A stretch of DNA of 64,000 nucleotides, taken from Solea solea (Eukaryota; Chordata; Actinopteri; Pleuronectiformes; Soleidae). The notes under the pieces were generated by a model. The model saw only the letters and a list, made by a program, of their open reading frames with translations. It was not told the origin of the DNA and searched no databases. Below are positions 1 through 12,011 of this stretch, piece by piece. The DNA is taken from assembly GCF_958295425.1 (NCBI RefSeq), contig NC_081146.1:4464041-4528040 (forward strand), written 5' to 3'. The position numbers and the translations under genes were made by a program. Every line of letters starts with the position of its first letter. Within the stretch, counting starts at the first letter, position 1.

Positions 1-1214
1 AACAATGTCCTTCTTTCCCCCTAAATGCCACCAAATACACGGCTGTTTTGCATAATGCAGCCATTCTAACCAGTGTTGGAAACACATACTTACAAGGAGC
101 AGCGTTGAAAGCATTCATTGCTTGGTGACACGCTTAGGGGATTTCGAGCACAGCAGCAATATTGTGTAACAATATTTGCTCAGTCTTGGCATCTGTACAG
201 ATGTTGCAACATGTAACAGATGATAGGCCCGAGTGTTTGTGTGTAAACATGGAGGCAATTTGCATATTCCACCACCAACAAAACATGATCTGACATTGTC
301 CTGTATGTCAGCGGTGATGTCTAGAGGCTGGTATGGCGTTGACGTTGCTCAGTGAGAAGTAAATCTTCCCTAGACAGGGTTATGACAGCATGAATACGCG
401 CGCAGCGTGTGCTGCGACACCTGCATGTCTGAAGAATTAAGGAAATGATATACAGCATGTTCCCCTATAAAATAACTGCTATGGCAACTGTCAAATCTCT
501 TGGATCAAACATTGGTCACATCAGAAATATGGCACGGCTCAGTTGACACCTGACGGGTGATGAGTCATGGAAGATTTTGGATGGTGGAATGGTTGCCTGT
601 TGACGTCATGGAGATTTTTAGTCCTGTCCTTTTTTGGGTTTCAGACTGAAACGCGCATCGCTGCCAAAACGCAACAGAACGAACATTTTCTCAGTGAGGT
701 AATTCATGGGTGATGGTGCCGCGATGCAGGTAAACCAGTCGACGTGCGTAAACACAATGAAAAAAGAGCACGACTGTGGATTCATCTGTAGGAGTTGGCC
801 AGCTGTTGAGCTATATAAAACATGAGGCAGACCTTGTATAACAGTAGTGATTTAGTGGACTGCATATCTCACGCTTTGTGTTGATTTGGCTGCAAATACC
901 CCCCCCCCCCCCACCCCTTTTTTTTCCCTGAAGCTTCACAAAAGGGTCTCATGCAAAAACTGAATTTTCAGGATGTGTTATTGTGTCGGTCAGGCACGAT
1001 TGTTTAGCTTGGATGGAGAGGAGGTGCAATCAGAGCTGTCATAACTGATGGAGTCCCTTCTCCTGGCTCCATTAGTGATTTGTTAGATGCGTAATTAAGT
1101 CCTTGTGCTTCCAACAGCTTTGTTGTGTTTATGTCTGTCGAATTCCGTGAACATTGGCATTTGGATTGGAACGATATGACTCAAAGTCGGTCTTTTATAT
1201 TATCTTATATCGTA

Positions 1215-1307
1215 TAGCAAGCTGTCATTCTATCTTGTAACATATTCTGGAGCTGCTGAACTGTGAATATCTCTGTGAGATGAATAAAGTATCTATCTAT
1301 CTATCTA
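1215..1307 (+). repeat. 3' tail of a non-LTR retroelement with TATC tail
   Basis: The string ACTGTGAATATCTCTGTGAG followed by ATGAATAAAGTATC and then TATC repeats is a typical end of teleost LINE/SINE copies. The 5' part is not recognisable. Family not assigned. Confidence 0.5.
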
Positions 1308-3295
1308 CAGATATCTAGATTTAAGAGAATCAGGGTCGTGCTATGTTCAAGTGTAGGGGGGGTCACACTAAGTACTTTAACCTGTACAAAATGTGCTAAT
1401 TTAAAACTGCATTCATGTTTCCCATATTTTCTGGATGTGTTTCAATAAAGTAATTATACTCGATGGTCATTATAGCATTTCTAATGGTGGCCTAAGACAC
1501 AGTTGCTGCATGAGGACCCTTTACTTCACTCAGGCTCTTGTTCATTGTAGCACATTGATTTCATTGAAATAATTGCACTTGCTTCAATATTTTTAATGAT
1601 TCACAATCTAATTTGAGTCCGGAAAATGTTTATTTCTGATGATTTTAGAACGCTCTCCTCCAGTAAGAGGAGATCTATTCCTGTTGCTGTCGTAGGTTTG
1701 TGCACTACTGTGTGGGCCCTGATCCTCTGAGTGTTCAGACATGAGTAAAGAAACCCTGCACGGACCTGTGGTGAATAAATGTTTAGTCTCGTGTTAAGTC
1801 AGCCCATATTCAACTGCATCAAATGCATGTCATCACCAGTTAATGGTTTTCACCGGCTGCTCGGAAAAATTGTTTTTGGTGAAATCTGAGAAACGTTGTA
1901 CTTTTTAGTAAATTCGCATTAAAGCCAAGAAATCATAACTGTTTGTACGACATGTTTAAAAAGGCTTTTAGGGAAATAAACACAGACCTTAAGTTATTGC
2001 TGCATGGCAGTAGAAAAACACGGTGGCGCCATAAGCCGTGCTGTTGTCAGCTGTGTCGTGAACACTGTCCAGCCCTTGGCACATGTTCACTTAGTTTCTA
2101 GGATGCGCAGAGACTTTCACCACACAAGTTCATAACAAACATCCTGCAGCGTAACTCTACTCCCACAAATATAAAAACACTGAATACTTCTGAGTGCTGC
2201 CTAAACAACAGCCATCCGAAAGTGGACACATGTTCACTTCCACTTTGTGACTGCTCTTTATGTCCTCATGGGCCATTATTGGACCCTTGACAGTGTTTAA
2301 CTCATCATGCCAGAAGTGATTTCAGGGTGATTGATGTGACAGAAATGAATGTCATCTGACTCTCCTAAGTGCTCTCTCTCTCTGTCTGTCCATGTGTTTT
2401 ATTTTTACGTCAGCAACAGCAGCTCTTACATCCTCTGAGTGGGTCGTGTGTAGACATTAACCACACCACGATGGTCATTTGCTTCAAGAGAGCAATTATG
2501 CTCTTAAAAAGAGTGACAGATGTAAAAGATAATGTGGGATGTTCTGTAGGAGTTGGTAACTGTTGAAGCAGAAATTTAAATAGACTAAATTCGGCCGTGT
2601 TCAGAAATTGGATATTTTTCTTGAATCTTTCTAACTTTTTTGTTGAATGCAATAAATCATGAAATCCGTTTGTGTCCAGACAAACCTTCCCTATTTGAAT
2701 GGGTTGCCTTGGTAAGGACAAAGGTGAACCCAAAGACCCAGAACTACATGTGTCACAGAGTACTATAGTGTCATAGTACTCATACCAGCACTGCTTTTGA
2801 CATCTTTGTTGTATAAATGTGTGATTTGAGCAGCCACAGCTTTCACACTCAGTCTTAGCTCTAGAAGTCAGATCTAAACGATCTGAATAGCATTTCAAAC
2901 CGCATTCAAATGTGGTTTGGATGCATTCAATCTGATATGAATCAGAGTGGCAGCCCAGCCATGCTATCATCTCTGTGAGGTGGTGCTTTGTGCTAAAGGC
3001 TACATTTCAAGACAGTCCGCTAAATTAATTTGGTTAAATATTAACATTTTTAATTAGCACAAAAGTCATTAATTATGAAGGAGTCCAGAATGATGCTGAA
3101 GGGGCTGTCGTTTCATTTTTCAAGTGTTACAACATTAGATTGAATTAAAACAAATCTCACAGCATATACTTTCTGCGTGGCTGTATTCTCTACACTTTGG
3201 CCCTTTGATAGACTCCTGAGTTTCCAGAGTATTCCCACTCACCGTGGCTTGTCTCCAGCTCCGTCTGCATACTTCAAAGGATAAGTGGTCTCGAT

Positions 3296-3475
3296 CAGTG
3301 TTTCTCAACCCTGGTGCTGGTGACTCACTGCCCTGCATGTTTTAGACGATTTCCTGCTCCAACACACCTGATTCAAATGGTCAGCTCATCAACAAGCTGT
3401 GCAAACCCTGATGAAGTATTCATTTGAATCAGGTGTGTTGGAGCAGGGAAACGTCTAAAGGGCAAGGATTGAAAA
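3296..3475. mobile_element. hAT-like non-autonomous element (long palindrome), decayed
   Basis: It starts CAGTGTTTCTCAACCCTGG, a hAT-type terminal motif. It holds two near-perfect inverted arms: CTGCTCCAACACACCTGATT at 3353-3372 (extending to about 3380) and its complement at about 3422-3450. The right terminus is degraded into an A-rich tract, and no convincing duplicated target site remains. It is related to the better-preserved copy at 28345-28492. Confidence 0.65.
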
Positions 3476-4427
3476 AACAAAACAAAACAGGTTTAGATAA
3501 TCATTAGATTGTACAAGTTAAAGTTGCTGTGGACTGATGACTATGTCTGGGATTGGCACCAGCAGCCCCGCGAATGCATATGGAGGATAAAGCAGTCAAT
3601 GGATGGATGTAAAAGGCCCAATGTGTAAGAATTTGTGGAAATTAGAGACATGTTTTGGTGAGGCTGCCGAACAAACGGTGAACCCCCACCACCTTTCCCA
3701 AGCACATCAGGCAAATACGGTGGCCTTTGCAAAGGATATAAACACGCCGTCACAACTTTTCCTCTTCTTCGTTGGTTTATGCAACACGTTTATGTGGGTG
3801 AAGCTGTTCACCACTGTTTTTATAGCAAGTTCCAGCTTCAAAATGCAAAACACAAGTTAGGGCAGCTGCAGACACATATTGGCTCAAGATGCAAAGCAAG
3901 CCCTTTACTTCAAGTTCATGTAAAAGGCTTATTCTAAGGCTGCGTAAAACAAAGTTGTGGATTTTTAAGTAAGTCAGTAAGCCCACCTACAGACCGGACC
4001 TTAAATCATCTATCAGTGAATGCTGAGGTGCACGTTAAGTTCATAGCAACTGATCCAACACTGGTGTGAGATATTTTCGCTTCAGAACCGACTGACTAAC
4101 GTGGCCAATAAAACTTCCAAATATTAAGACTTCTTGATAAGTTTTCCTGTTAAGTTTGATTATTGTTTGTGGTCCATTTATGACTGCATATATACTGTCA
4201 GCATGGCTAAACAAAGTATAATGGTAGCGTTCACTGTATATACTTTAGGCTGCATGCATGTGGTTTACACATGGTTTGCATCAAAATCACTCACAACCAC
4301 AATCACTAGGTCGTCCAACAACACGCATGCAGATGGCGTCTAAGAGTTAGTATGTTCTAAATCTATATACTGTGTATATTTATATAACATAGTACTAATT
4401 GTGTTTTTTTGTGCTTTCTCCTTCCAG

Positions 4428-4651
4428 AGCGGAAGAATAAGGGAGATCCGCAAGATGATTCAAACCACAGAGACAGGGACAATACACGTGGTCGAGGACG
4501 AGACGGAAAAAGTGGCAGCAAAGGAGGAGGTGGTGGAGGAGGAGGAGGAGGAGGAGGAGGAGGAGGAGGAACTAGTGGTGGTGGGAAGAGGAGAAAAGGC
4601 CAGAGCAGGACGACCACTGTTGCTAGCATCACAACCAGCTTTGACACCTAA
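4428..4651 (+). CDS. rspo1: R-spondin terminal coding exon, basic C-terminal tail (probably R-spondin 1)
   Basis: The acceptor is a pyrimidine-rich tract ending CTTCCAG at 4427. The first two bases complete a split codon, and 73 further codons lead to TAA (4649-4651). The predicted tail is rich in Lys/Arg (RKNKGDPQDD, RGRGRDGKSGSK), carries 16 consecutive Gly (4523-4570), then GGGKRRKGQSRTTT and ends SITTSFDT. The RRKGQ block followed by a TV/TS-containing end resembles the end of human RSPO1. R-spondins are secreted LGR4-6 ligands that enhance Wnt signalling; the basic tail contributes to heparan-sulfate binding. Linkage to fhl3 supports the RSPO1 assignment, as both human genes lie in 1p34.3. 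The furin-like and thrombospondin exons are not in this window, so the call rests on a short divergent tail. The other two frames are also open here but do not resemble R-spondin. Confidence 0.62.
4523..4570 (+). repeat. GGA/GGT triplet repeat coding for 16 glycines
   Basis: Sixteen consecutive Gly codons (mostly GGA, two GGT) lie in the frame of the rspo1-like tail. A near-pure trinucleotide run in a coding exon is expected to vary in length. Confidence 0.85.
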
Positions 4652-5525
4652 ACTCCAGTGGCTGCTCGGTGAGGCTGAGTGGAAAAACAGAGACAGTTGC
4701 CTCACCCAGCAGTGCCAGCTGTAAAGTGAAGGAACGGATTAATGCTGCTATGTGTTGGGGAAGAGGCAAAGACAAATGAGGAGGACAGCTGCAACAAAAC
4801 AGGCTCTCCTGAGCTATTTGACAAGATGAACTTGTCTGGGACAGACTGACGTGTCAGTGGTTCTCAGAAAGACTTTCTGATCCCACTGTGTGGCGTCGCT
4901 GCAGGAGAAGCAAAGCCACAGTGAAGACTGTGGTTGGTATCATGACCCTGCTTGTGTCACTTGTTGAACTAAGAACAGAGCTTGTGTGTAATGCAGCATT
5001 AATGCTGGAAGCCTGATAATGAATGTAAGGCCTCTTCACTTTGCTCTGGCTTATGATGTTACAGTCCAGCTTTTAATCACAATGTGTTCTTTATTTGTTT
5101 TCGTGTTGGCGAGAGGTGGCGGATGGAGTCTCATTACAGCCACTGTGAAGGCAATGAATAGCATGAAGACTTTATTTCCTATTTTGAGATGAAATAAGAA
5201 AAAAAAAAAGGCACTGGAAATCATTTGTGGTTGGTGAGGACAGAAGATCCTCTGTGTTTTATTTTGACGACGGATTCTACTACAAAACAAGCCCAAGAAG
5301 ATGAAGAGGTGGATTACTGCGAGCTCGGCGCACGCTCGTGTCCTTCGCTGGTGTTGACACAGACTTTTGCCATTTGATATTTTTGATGTTTCGGATTTAA
5401 TGTTGATGTATCAGAAAATAGTTCTGCGCAAAAAACAAGGAATTACAAAAAAAAACAAATATTTGCATGGTACAAGGTTACATGTGCGTGCTATTATGCA
5501 TGCAAATGTGTGTGTGAGTGAGTGA

Positions 5526-5552
5526 GTGTGTGTGTGTGTGTGTGTACGTTCA

Positions 5553-5587
<35 letters not shown>
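5526..5587 (+). repeat. (TG)n microsatellite
   Basis: Two TG blocks are separated by a short ACGTTCATGTC interruption, within the presumed 3' UTR of the rspo1-like gene. Confidence 0.9.
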
Positions 5588-5589
<2 letters not shown>

Positions 5590-6144
5590 ACCTAAAGTCT
5601 TTTGTGTTCGTAAGCTTTTCAGCACGGAGTCAAGTTGCTCGTCGACGGAACCTGGTCGTTGTGTTCCATGTGTGTTTACGTTTGCACATGTGTGTTAACA
5701 TTGGTCTCACAGATTGAAGCAGTAGGGTCTGCATTTGAAGAGGAACAAAATGTAAATGCACAGCGATATATCGAATATGCAGTAACTGCAAGCCACTGTT
5801 TGTTATATAAGCCATCAACTCATCAGCTGCTCAGTATCCATGTATGTTTGCAACAGGGTCTGAAGATTTTTGCACAACTATAATGTTTCCTACTGCTCAA
5901 GTTTCAGAACAGTCATAGCATCTTACACGTTTATACTCCAACAGCCGACTTCATAACATTGCAGATACAGGTGTTTTTTTTTTTTTTTATCCCTATAATG
6001 TTTTTATGGATCTGTTTGCTTTCAGGAGAAGTTACCTGCTACATTATTCATTCATACTATGGATTGTGATGCTGAATATGTCAAACTGTTTATCATCAAA
6101 AGCAAGAAGTATTAATATCATCATGTATAGCTTATTGAAGCTTA

Positions 6145-6150
6145 AATAAA
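6145..6150 (+). terminator. candidate poly(A) signal of the rspo1-like gene
   Basis: AATAAA, the first canonical hexamer I find after the stop codon at 4651. It is a candidate only. Confidence 0.35.
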
Positions 6151-6295
6151 GTTCAGATGAAGCTGATGATGACACGTCATTCATGCCCTGATTTTATTAG
6201 TCTCACTGATTTCAGCTGGAATCGTTCTAATCAACCCAGCTAAAGCTGCAGTGTGTAACTTTTGTTGTGCTTATTATTCTGCTTCTCTTTGGTCT

Positions 6296-6318
6296 TTATT
6301 ATTATTATTATTATTATT

Positions 6319-6372
<54 letters not shown>

Positions 6373-6373
6373 T
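6296..6373. repeat. (ATT)n followed by (AAT)n
   Basis: An ATT-triplet block switches to an AAT-triplet block, so the two halves are complementary and can fold back. A similar but longer arrangement occurs at 61157-61293. Confidence 0.9.
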
Positions 6374-6689
6374 ATCATTTGACTGACTGACACGCGCACA
6401 CACACACAGGTCCTCACTCTGTGTCAGATAATAACTAAGTAGCAGCAGTCGTACACAGCATAAATAAAATTAAAAAAAACACAGAAACAAACACATTTTG
6501 CTCTGCTATGGTACGTGTCATCTGCACATTACTCGTTTTCGCTGATAACGCCCAATAACATGTATTTTTACAGGAGTAACGTTAGGTAACACTTAACTTA
6601 GGTTTCCTTTATTGAGAAAATAGGAACGTTTTACAGACAAACCATGACGTTTCCCACTATTCCGAAATCCCGTTTTTGTTGACTTACTC

Positions 6690-7125
6690 GCTGAAAAGTT
6701 GTGGGTGGTGGTCACGTAGATGGCTCATCAAATTGGAAGTGTTACCCCCCTTCGCAGAGTTTTTTTTTTTGCATTTTCTGCACAAGGATTGATTGTCTTC
6801 AATTATTGTACCCTCAACATCCTTTAAAAATACAAAATATGCCCAGACTTCTGATCTTGTTTTTTTTACTGGGGGGGAAAATCTCTGGAGCGCAGGTGGC
6901 TTCAGCCGTGTTGTCGCTGGACAGACAGTGGAAACTGCGCATGCGCGCCCGCTTCTGAGCGAGTGCCGTTCAGGTGCTGCTGCTTCTCCAGGAAATGAGC
7001 AGTATCAGTATTTGCGGTAATCAGTCACGGTTTTAACGATAATTAAAATTTGAAATGGTAGTACTAACCGTCGGGAATTTTACCGCGGTTTATCGTCATA
7101 CCGGTAATCGTTACATCTCTAGTAT
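6690..7125. mobile_element. fragment of a non-autonomous DNA transposon
   Basis: The right end reads ACCGCGGTTTATCGTCATACCGGTAATCGTTACATCTCTAG, matching a dispersed teleost DNA-element terminus (reverse: CTAGAGATGTAACGATTACC). The left boundary is estimated and no matching left terminus was found. The hAT-type assignment is from memory of the terminal motif. Confidence 0.45.
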
Positions 7126-7689
7126 CAGACCTGACTAAGGGAGCATTTGTGTGTATACAGCAGCTGTGCACAGGCAGGTAAGGGCAAGATGCATTTGTGC
7201 AATCAAGCAGCTGAATGACCAGCTTTTTTTTTACCTTTATTGATTGTTTGTGTTTTCAGTCGTACTACAACCTGCCGTTTACAGCCGTTGCACTTTACTA
7301 GCACAATGTTCATTAGCCTCAAACAAATCCTGTGTGCAGGACAGGAATGTCGCCACAGAAAGAGTCGTGTTGAAACAAAATTTTGTTTCTCAGGCTAAAA
7401 AGCAGCAGGTGTTTTAAAAGAAAAGATAAAATGGTACAAAATAATAAATAAGAAATATTGTACATTATAAATAAGAAAGTAAGAATACGTGAGCATTGTG
7501 TGAACTCCTTTGACAATGGTTTGAATGTAATGGACATTTTGTCTAGATTTAAAAGTTACGCACTACAGCTTACACCGCAACAATGACATGGGATACATCC
7601 TGTCTGCTCTTATCAAAGCTCCGCCCTCCATACACACACAACACACACCTCTTGAAGCCAAGTGGAGGATGTTGCTGCTTCATTTACTC

Positions 7690-8040
7690 AAAAGTATAAT
7701 CAGTCATCATCTACCGCTTTATCCTCCACCAGAGGGTCGTGGGGGGTGCTGTTCCAATCCCAGCTACATCGGGCGATAGGCAGGTTACACCCTGGACAGT
7801 TCGCCAGTCCATCGCAGGGCCACACACAGATAGAGACAAACAACCATTCACTCTCCCACTCACTCCTATGGTCAATTTAGAGTGTCCAATTTACCTAATC
7901 CCCACATTGCATGTTTTTGGACTGTGGGAGGAAGCCAGAGAACCCAGAGAGAACCCACGCACACACGGGGAGAACATGCAAACTCCATGCAGAAAGGCCC
8001 TTGTTCCAACCGGGGCTTGAACCCGGGTCTTCTCGCTGCA
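7690..8040 (-). mobile_element. SINE-type dispersed repeat (Mermaid/V-SINE-like), first fragment
   Basis: It carries hallmark blocks of a common fish SINE read on the minus strand: GAGAACATGCAAACTCCATG, GACTGTGGGAGGAAGCCAGA, TAGAGTGTCCAATTTACCTA, CAGTCCATCGCAGGGCCACA and CATCTACCGCTTTATCC. The tRNA-like head end is missing near 8035. The family name is a recollection, but the repeat is clear because several related copies occur in this window. Confidence 0.7.
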
Positions 8041-8123
8041 AAAGTAAGAGAAGAAGTAAAGTATAATATTTATTTTATTATTTAAATCTTCCATACATGG
8101 GTTAAATGTCTGTGACCACTTGT

Positions 8124-8731
8124 ATGTTGTCCAAAAAGTCGCCAAAATGTCATAGTTTAGTATGTCATCCAAAATGTGACATAAATGTCATAGTATAGTC
8201 TGTTGTCCAAAATTTGACGAAAATGTCATAGTTTAGTATGTTGTCCATAATTTGAAAAAATAGTCATAGTTTAGTATGTCGTCCAAAATGAGACAAAAAT
8301 GTCAGAGTTTAGTAAGTCGTCCAAAATGTGACAAAAAAGGCATAGTATATTATGTTGTCCGAAATGTGACAAAAATGTCATAGTTTAGTAAGTCTTCCAA
8401 AAAGTCACCAAAATGTCATAGTTAAGTATGTTGTCCAAAATTTGAAAACAATGTCATTTTTTAGTATGTCGTCCAAAATGAGACAAAAATATCATAGTTT
8501 AGTAAGTCGTCTAAAATTTGACAAAAAAGTCATAGTATAGTATGTCGTCCAAAATTTGACAAAGAAGTCATAGTATAGTATGTCGTCCAAAATGAGACAA
8601 AAAAGTCATAGTATAGTATGTCGTCCAAAATGAGACAAAGAAGTCATAGTATAGTATGTTGTCCAAAATGAGACAAAAAAGTCATAGTATAGTATGTCGT
8701 CCAAAATGAGACAAAAATGTCATAGTATGGG
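8124..8731 (+). repeat. 38-bp minisatellite, 16 units
   Basis: Sixteen tandem units of 38 bp fit exactly in 608 bp. The unit begins ATGTCGTCCAAAATGAGACA and ends in CATAGTATAGT or CATAGTTTAGT. Units at the right side (after about 8530) are more alike than those at the left. One isolated partial unit recurs at 8839-8860, after a SINE fragment. Confidence 0.92.
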
Positions 8732-8838
8732 AGACAAACTCCACACAGAAATATCCCAGACCTGATATTGAATCCAGAACATACTTGACAAAGTAACATA
8801 GTTAAGACTTACTAACCACTACACCACCATGCCGCTCG
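8732..8838 (-). mobile_element. SINE fragment with tRNA-like head, next to the minisatellite
   Basis: It reads AACTCCACACAGAAA and then CTAACCACTACACCACCATG CCGC, the reverse of the tRNA-like head of the same SINE class as 7690-8040. It sits between the last full 38-bp unit and an isolated unit fragment, so it lies inside the minisatellite. Confidence 0.65.
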
Positions 8839-11800
8839 CTAGTTTAGTATGTCGTCCAAAAAGGACGTTGTTTAAATAATACAGGGCCATAAAAATGAGG
8901 GCAAACTCCGGGCAAGGAATCATCACTACTGAAATTCAACTTAAGATCGAGTATGTATGTTTGGAATGTTACACTCTCTCATTTTAACATGAATGGAACT
9001 GTGAACATTTCCTCTTGCGCAATAGAGGAAATGGATGTAGAATGTGAAAAGAACAACTGATTACGTAAGACAACGGTTATTACAATAAAGTGTGCAGGAA
9101 GGCAGGTGGATGAGTGACAGGTATGCCTGAGGGAATCATGTTTATTACGGTAAAGTTTATTTTTTTCCCAGACAACTTTATTTAATGATGGCTATTAGGA
9201 GGTGAAGCGGATTTGAAAGTGTGTTTTAGAGACCAATTACAGGCTATGGCTATGATTGGGAACATGTTATGTACATTCAGTCGTTATGGTGCGATCTTCC
9301 TCAAGGCTACAAGAGGCCATCTTGGGAGGTGGACAAGCTAAGATGGTGTCATGGTCCCGATCACTGGCCAAATGCTGGCGCCTGGGCAGGGGTCGTAAAA
9401 GCAGAGACAGAAATAAAAACTAATGGTGTGTCATAGCCAGAAGGGAGGGGGTATACCATGTCTTGGCCTTACAACTAAACAGCTGTTTCTCATTACCAAA
9501 GGGGAGGGCAGGGGGAATGGTAGAGTATGCACCATAAATTACACATTCATCGCTCTTCCTGACCATAAATTCTTGCCCTGGCTCCAATGGATAGAGCTCT
9601 CCCTCACCTCCCACTCCCTCTTTTTTCACTCTCCTGTTCCCCACCCGTGTGTTTTCCTAGAGAAACCAATGGTAAATCCATGGGTATATATGGGTGCCCA
9701 AGATGCCAAGATGCTCAACACTGGATGATTATATTACTTTTGTTTGGCCTTTAGAGTCCGGCCCCAGGGAGTGCATCACATCAATAGGGAACACCCATGT
9801 CCATGCTTGACTTAAACACACAATTCCTGATCCAAATGTAAACAAGAAGGGTACCACCACTAAACCACAACTCTGACTGTGAACATGATATCACTGTCAG
9901 ACCGACACAGCTCTTAGTGGTCATAAGGAAACGGAGCTGGATGTAAAAGTCGCACGTTGCAGCTGAATTTCCCTTCACCTCTCCCATCCCTCCCAATTTT
10001 GGAGAACCAACGCAGCCTGGAGATATGAATAATAAGCCTCATTCTGGGCCAATAAGAGACAAGACACATAATACAAATAAAAACAAAATCTGTGTAATTC
10101 TTTCATTTTCAATTTCTGCCAAATGAAAATAATTTCCCATAAATATTACACAATTGAGAGAAAACAGCTTTTTTGCATTTATAACTCTGGTGCTGGTGTT
10201 GTGAAAGTTGACCAGTGAGTTGAGATCCTCACAAGTTTTTTGTTGTTGTCCAACTTTGAACTAAACAGCTGCACAGAAAGAGATGAGTCACACAAAAACA
10301 AACTTGCAAACACTTGTCACCAGCAGTGGTCTAGCCCACTTTGTCCCACACTCTACTTCCAGGGTCAAGAAAGAACTTATTTGGTCTTGTTTGCTGTTTG
10401 CAGGAGGAAAAAAAATATTATGATATCGTATTATGATCGAAAACACGCCAAACTTCAGTTTCCACATCGTTTCCCAGAAATAATGAAACCACTTCCAGAG
10501 GGTTACCCACACACGTCACTGTACATTTTCCATAAAGACCAATTTCCCTTTAAACAGAAAACACTGGAAACCGTCCTTAACAAGGTCTGTAAATTATTTA
10601 AAGCAGCGGGGACTTGGATGTGGAAAGACATTCTGCAATTGTTATTAGTGTTGTGAGGACAAAATAAGAAACCCCATTCACCTCAGCTGACCTGTCCTGC
10701 TTCTGCAAGGTGTGAATTGTTTTTACATCATATGACCCTGTTAAACTCTTCCTCAGACCGACGTCTCCACCAAACTGAGTGTGAAATCACTGTCACATTG
10801 CATCAGTCTTTCATTTTCCATGTTTATCTGAGCTATTACAACGCACAGCACCCGTGACATAATTCTTACAGACTATGCTTTAAGATATTCTGTCATCGTC
10901 TGGGTGAATAAGAGGTCTGGGGTACATGAGGCCACTGAGTCAGTGGCAACTGCCAAAGTCCACTCGAGTCTCTCCTCCCACTGTTGTGGCTTCCAGCTCC
11001 TTATAGATCAGCTATCCCACTAATACAGGATCATTTCCATTTCTTAAGCTCAATAAGGCAAAATCTGAGAGCCTGCATCTGGAAAAATGTCCTTCAAAAA
11101 TATAACAAATGTAAATGACGGACTGACATGTTTCATCAGAAAGAGACCAAGGCTGCTGAATCAAATATAACAAAGATTGTGTTTATTATTGAGTGACCTA
11201 GTTCTCTTTGTTAAAAACAAATAATTAAAAAAAGCAAATCTACATCTGATGATAGCTTCTAATTAAAAAAACCCACAAGTCACACAAAAATCCAGGCAAC
11301 AACATCAGGGGATATTACATCAACCTTGGGACTCATGACAAATCAGTGTCAAGAAGACATTCTTATGATAAACAAGCGTTACACTTTAATTTTCTCTCAG
11401 CAAAGCTTCATCTTGTCCTAATGTGGTGCTAAAGCGTCCACAGGATGCCATGAGGAATTACCATACTTGATATGTGCTGCCCCCTTTTGGAGACAGTGAG
11501 TAGTACCACAATGGACAGAGGTTAAACAAGTTCTCCAGGTCAGGGACACATTACAGGGGGGACACTTTATCATAAGCATAATCTGGACGTTTCACTCTGT
11601 GTGTCTCTGTGAAAACGTTACTTCATGTCCAGTGTCCATGTCGCTGCAGAGTTGTCCAAACAAGTGTGATTGCGAGTGTCCTTGAGTTCACAAAATGAAC
11701 TGCAGTCACAGCTGTGTGTTGAAAACAGACGGAGGATCTGGAGAACACCTGTCGATGCAGCATGCCGTGCGTGGCACGCTGTTTTTTTACACTTTAACAT

Positions 11801-11906
11801 TTAACATTACAGATGTGATATTCATTTCAGACGAGGCCGAATGACGTTGAAGGATATCTCCACTTTGAGAGATCCTTAAACACAATCTATTTGAAGATTT
11901 GTATGA

Positions 11907-12011
<105 letters not shown>

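Larger units (their letters stand above)
1..4427 (+). other. last intron of the rspo1-like gene (partial), repeat debris
   Basis: No thrombospondin-type or furin-like exon was found, so the preceding exon is presumably left of the window. The stretch contains a poly-C run near 899-912, a LINE/SINE-type 3' tail with (TATC)n at about 1215-1307, and a hAT-like palindromic element at 3296-3475. Fragments resembling dispersed fish repeats lie near 2680-2960 and 3613-3740. The longest frame, on the minus strand at 2410-2970, overlaps such a fragment and is not credible as a gene. Confidence 0.55.
4652..6170 (+). other. likely 3' UTR of the rspo1-like gene
   Basis: Non-coding sequence after the TAA. 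The first AATAAA I find downstream is at 6145-6150. The UTR would be about 1.5 kb and would include a TG-repeat (5526-5587). The polyadenylation assignment is an inference from the hexamer alone. Confidence 0.4.

Noticed and set aside
2410..2970. Longest open frame in the window (186 codons, minus strand), Cys-rich at its start
   Set aside because: No recognisable domain. It lies in the presumed rspo1 intron on the opposite strand, and its sequence near 2840-2960 resembles dispersed fish repeat. No splice or promoter support.
4363..4724. Overlapping frames encoding poly-Glu, poly-Pro and poly-Ser at the GGA repeat
   Set aside because: These are other frames of the same triplet array; only the Gly frame has the R-spondin-like KRRKGQ context.
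8124..8731. Regular 38-bp repeats considered as a CRISPR array
   Set aside because: Units are directly tandem with no unique spacers, and the sequence is vertebrate; it is a minisatellite.
10240..10656. 138-codon frame, plus strand
   Set aside because: No family resemblance, no repeat or exon signature, and AT-rich composition like the surroundings.
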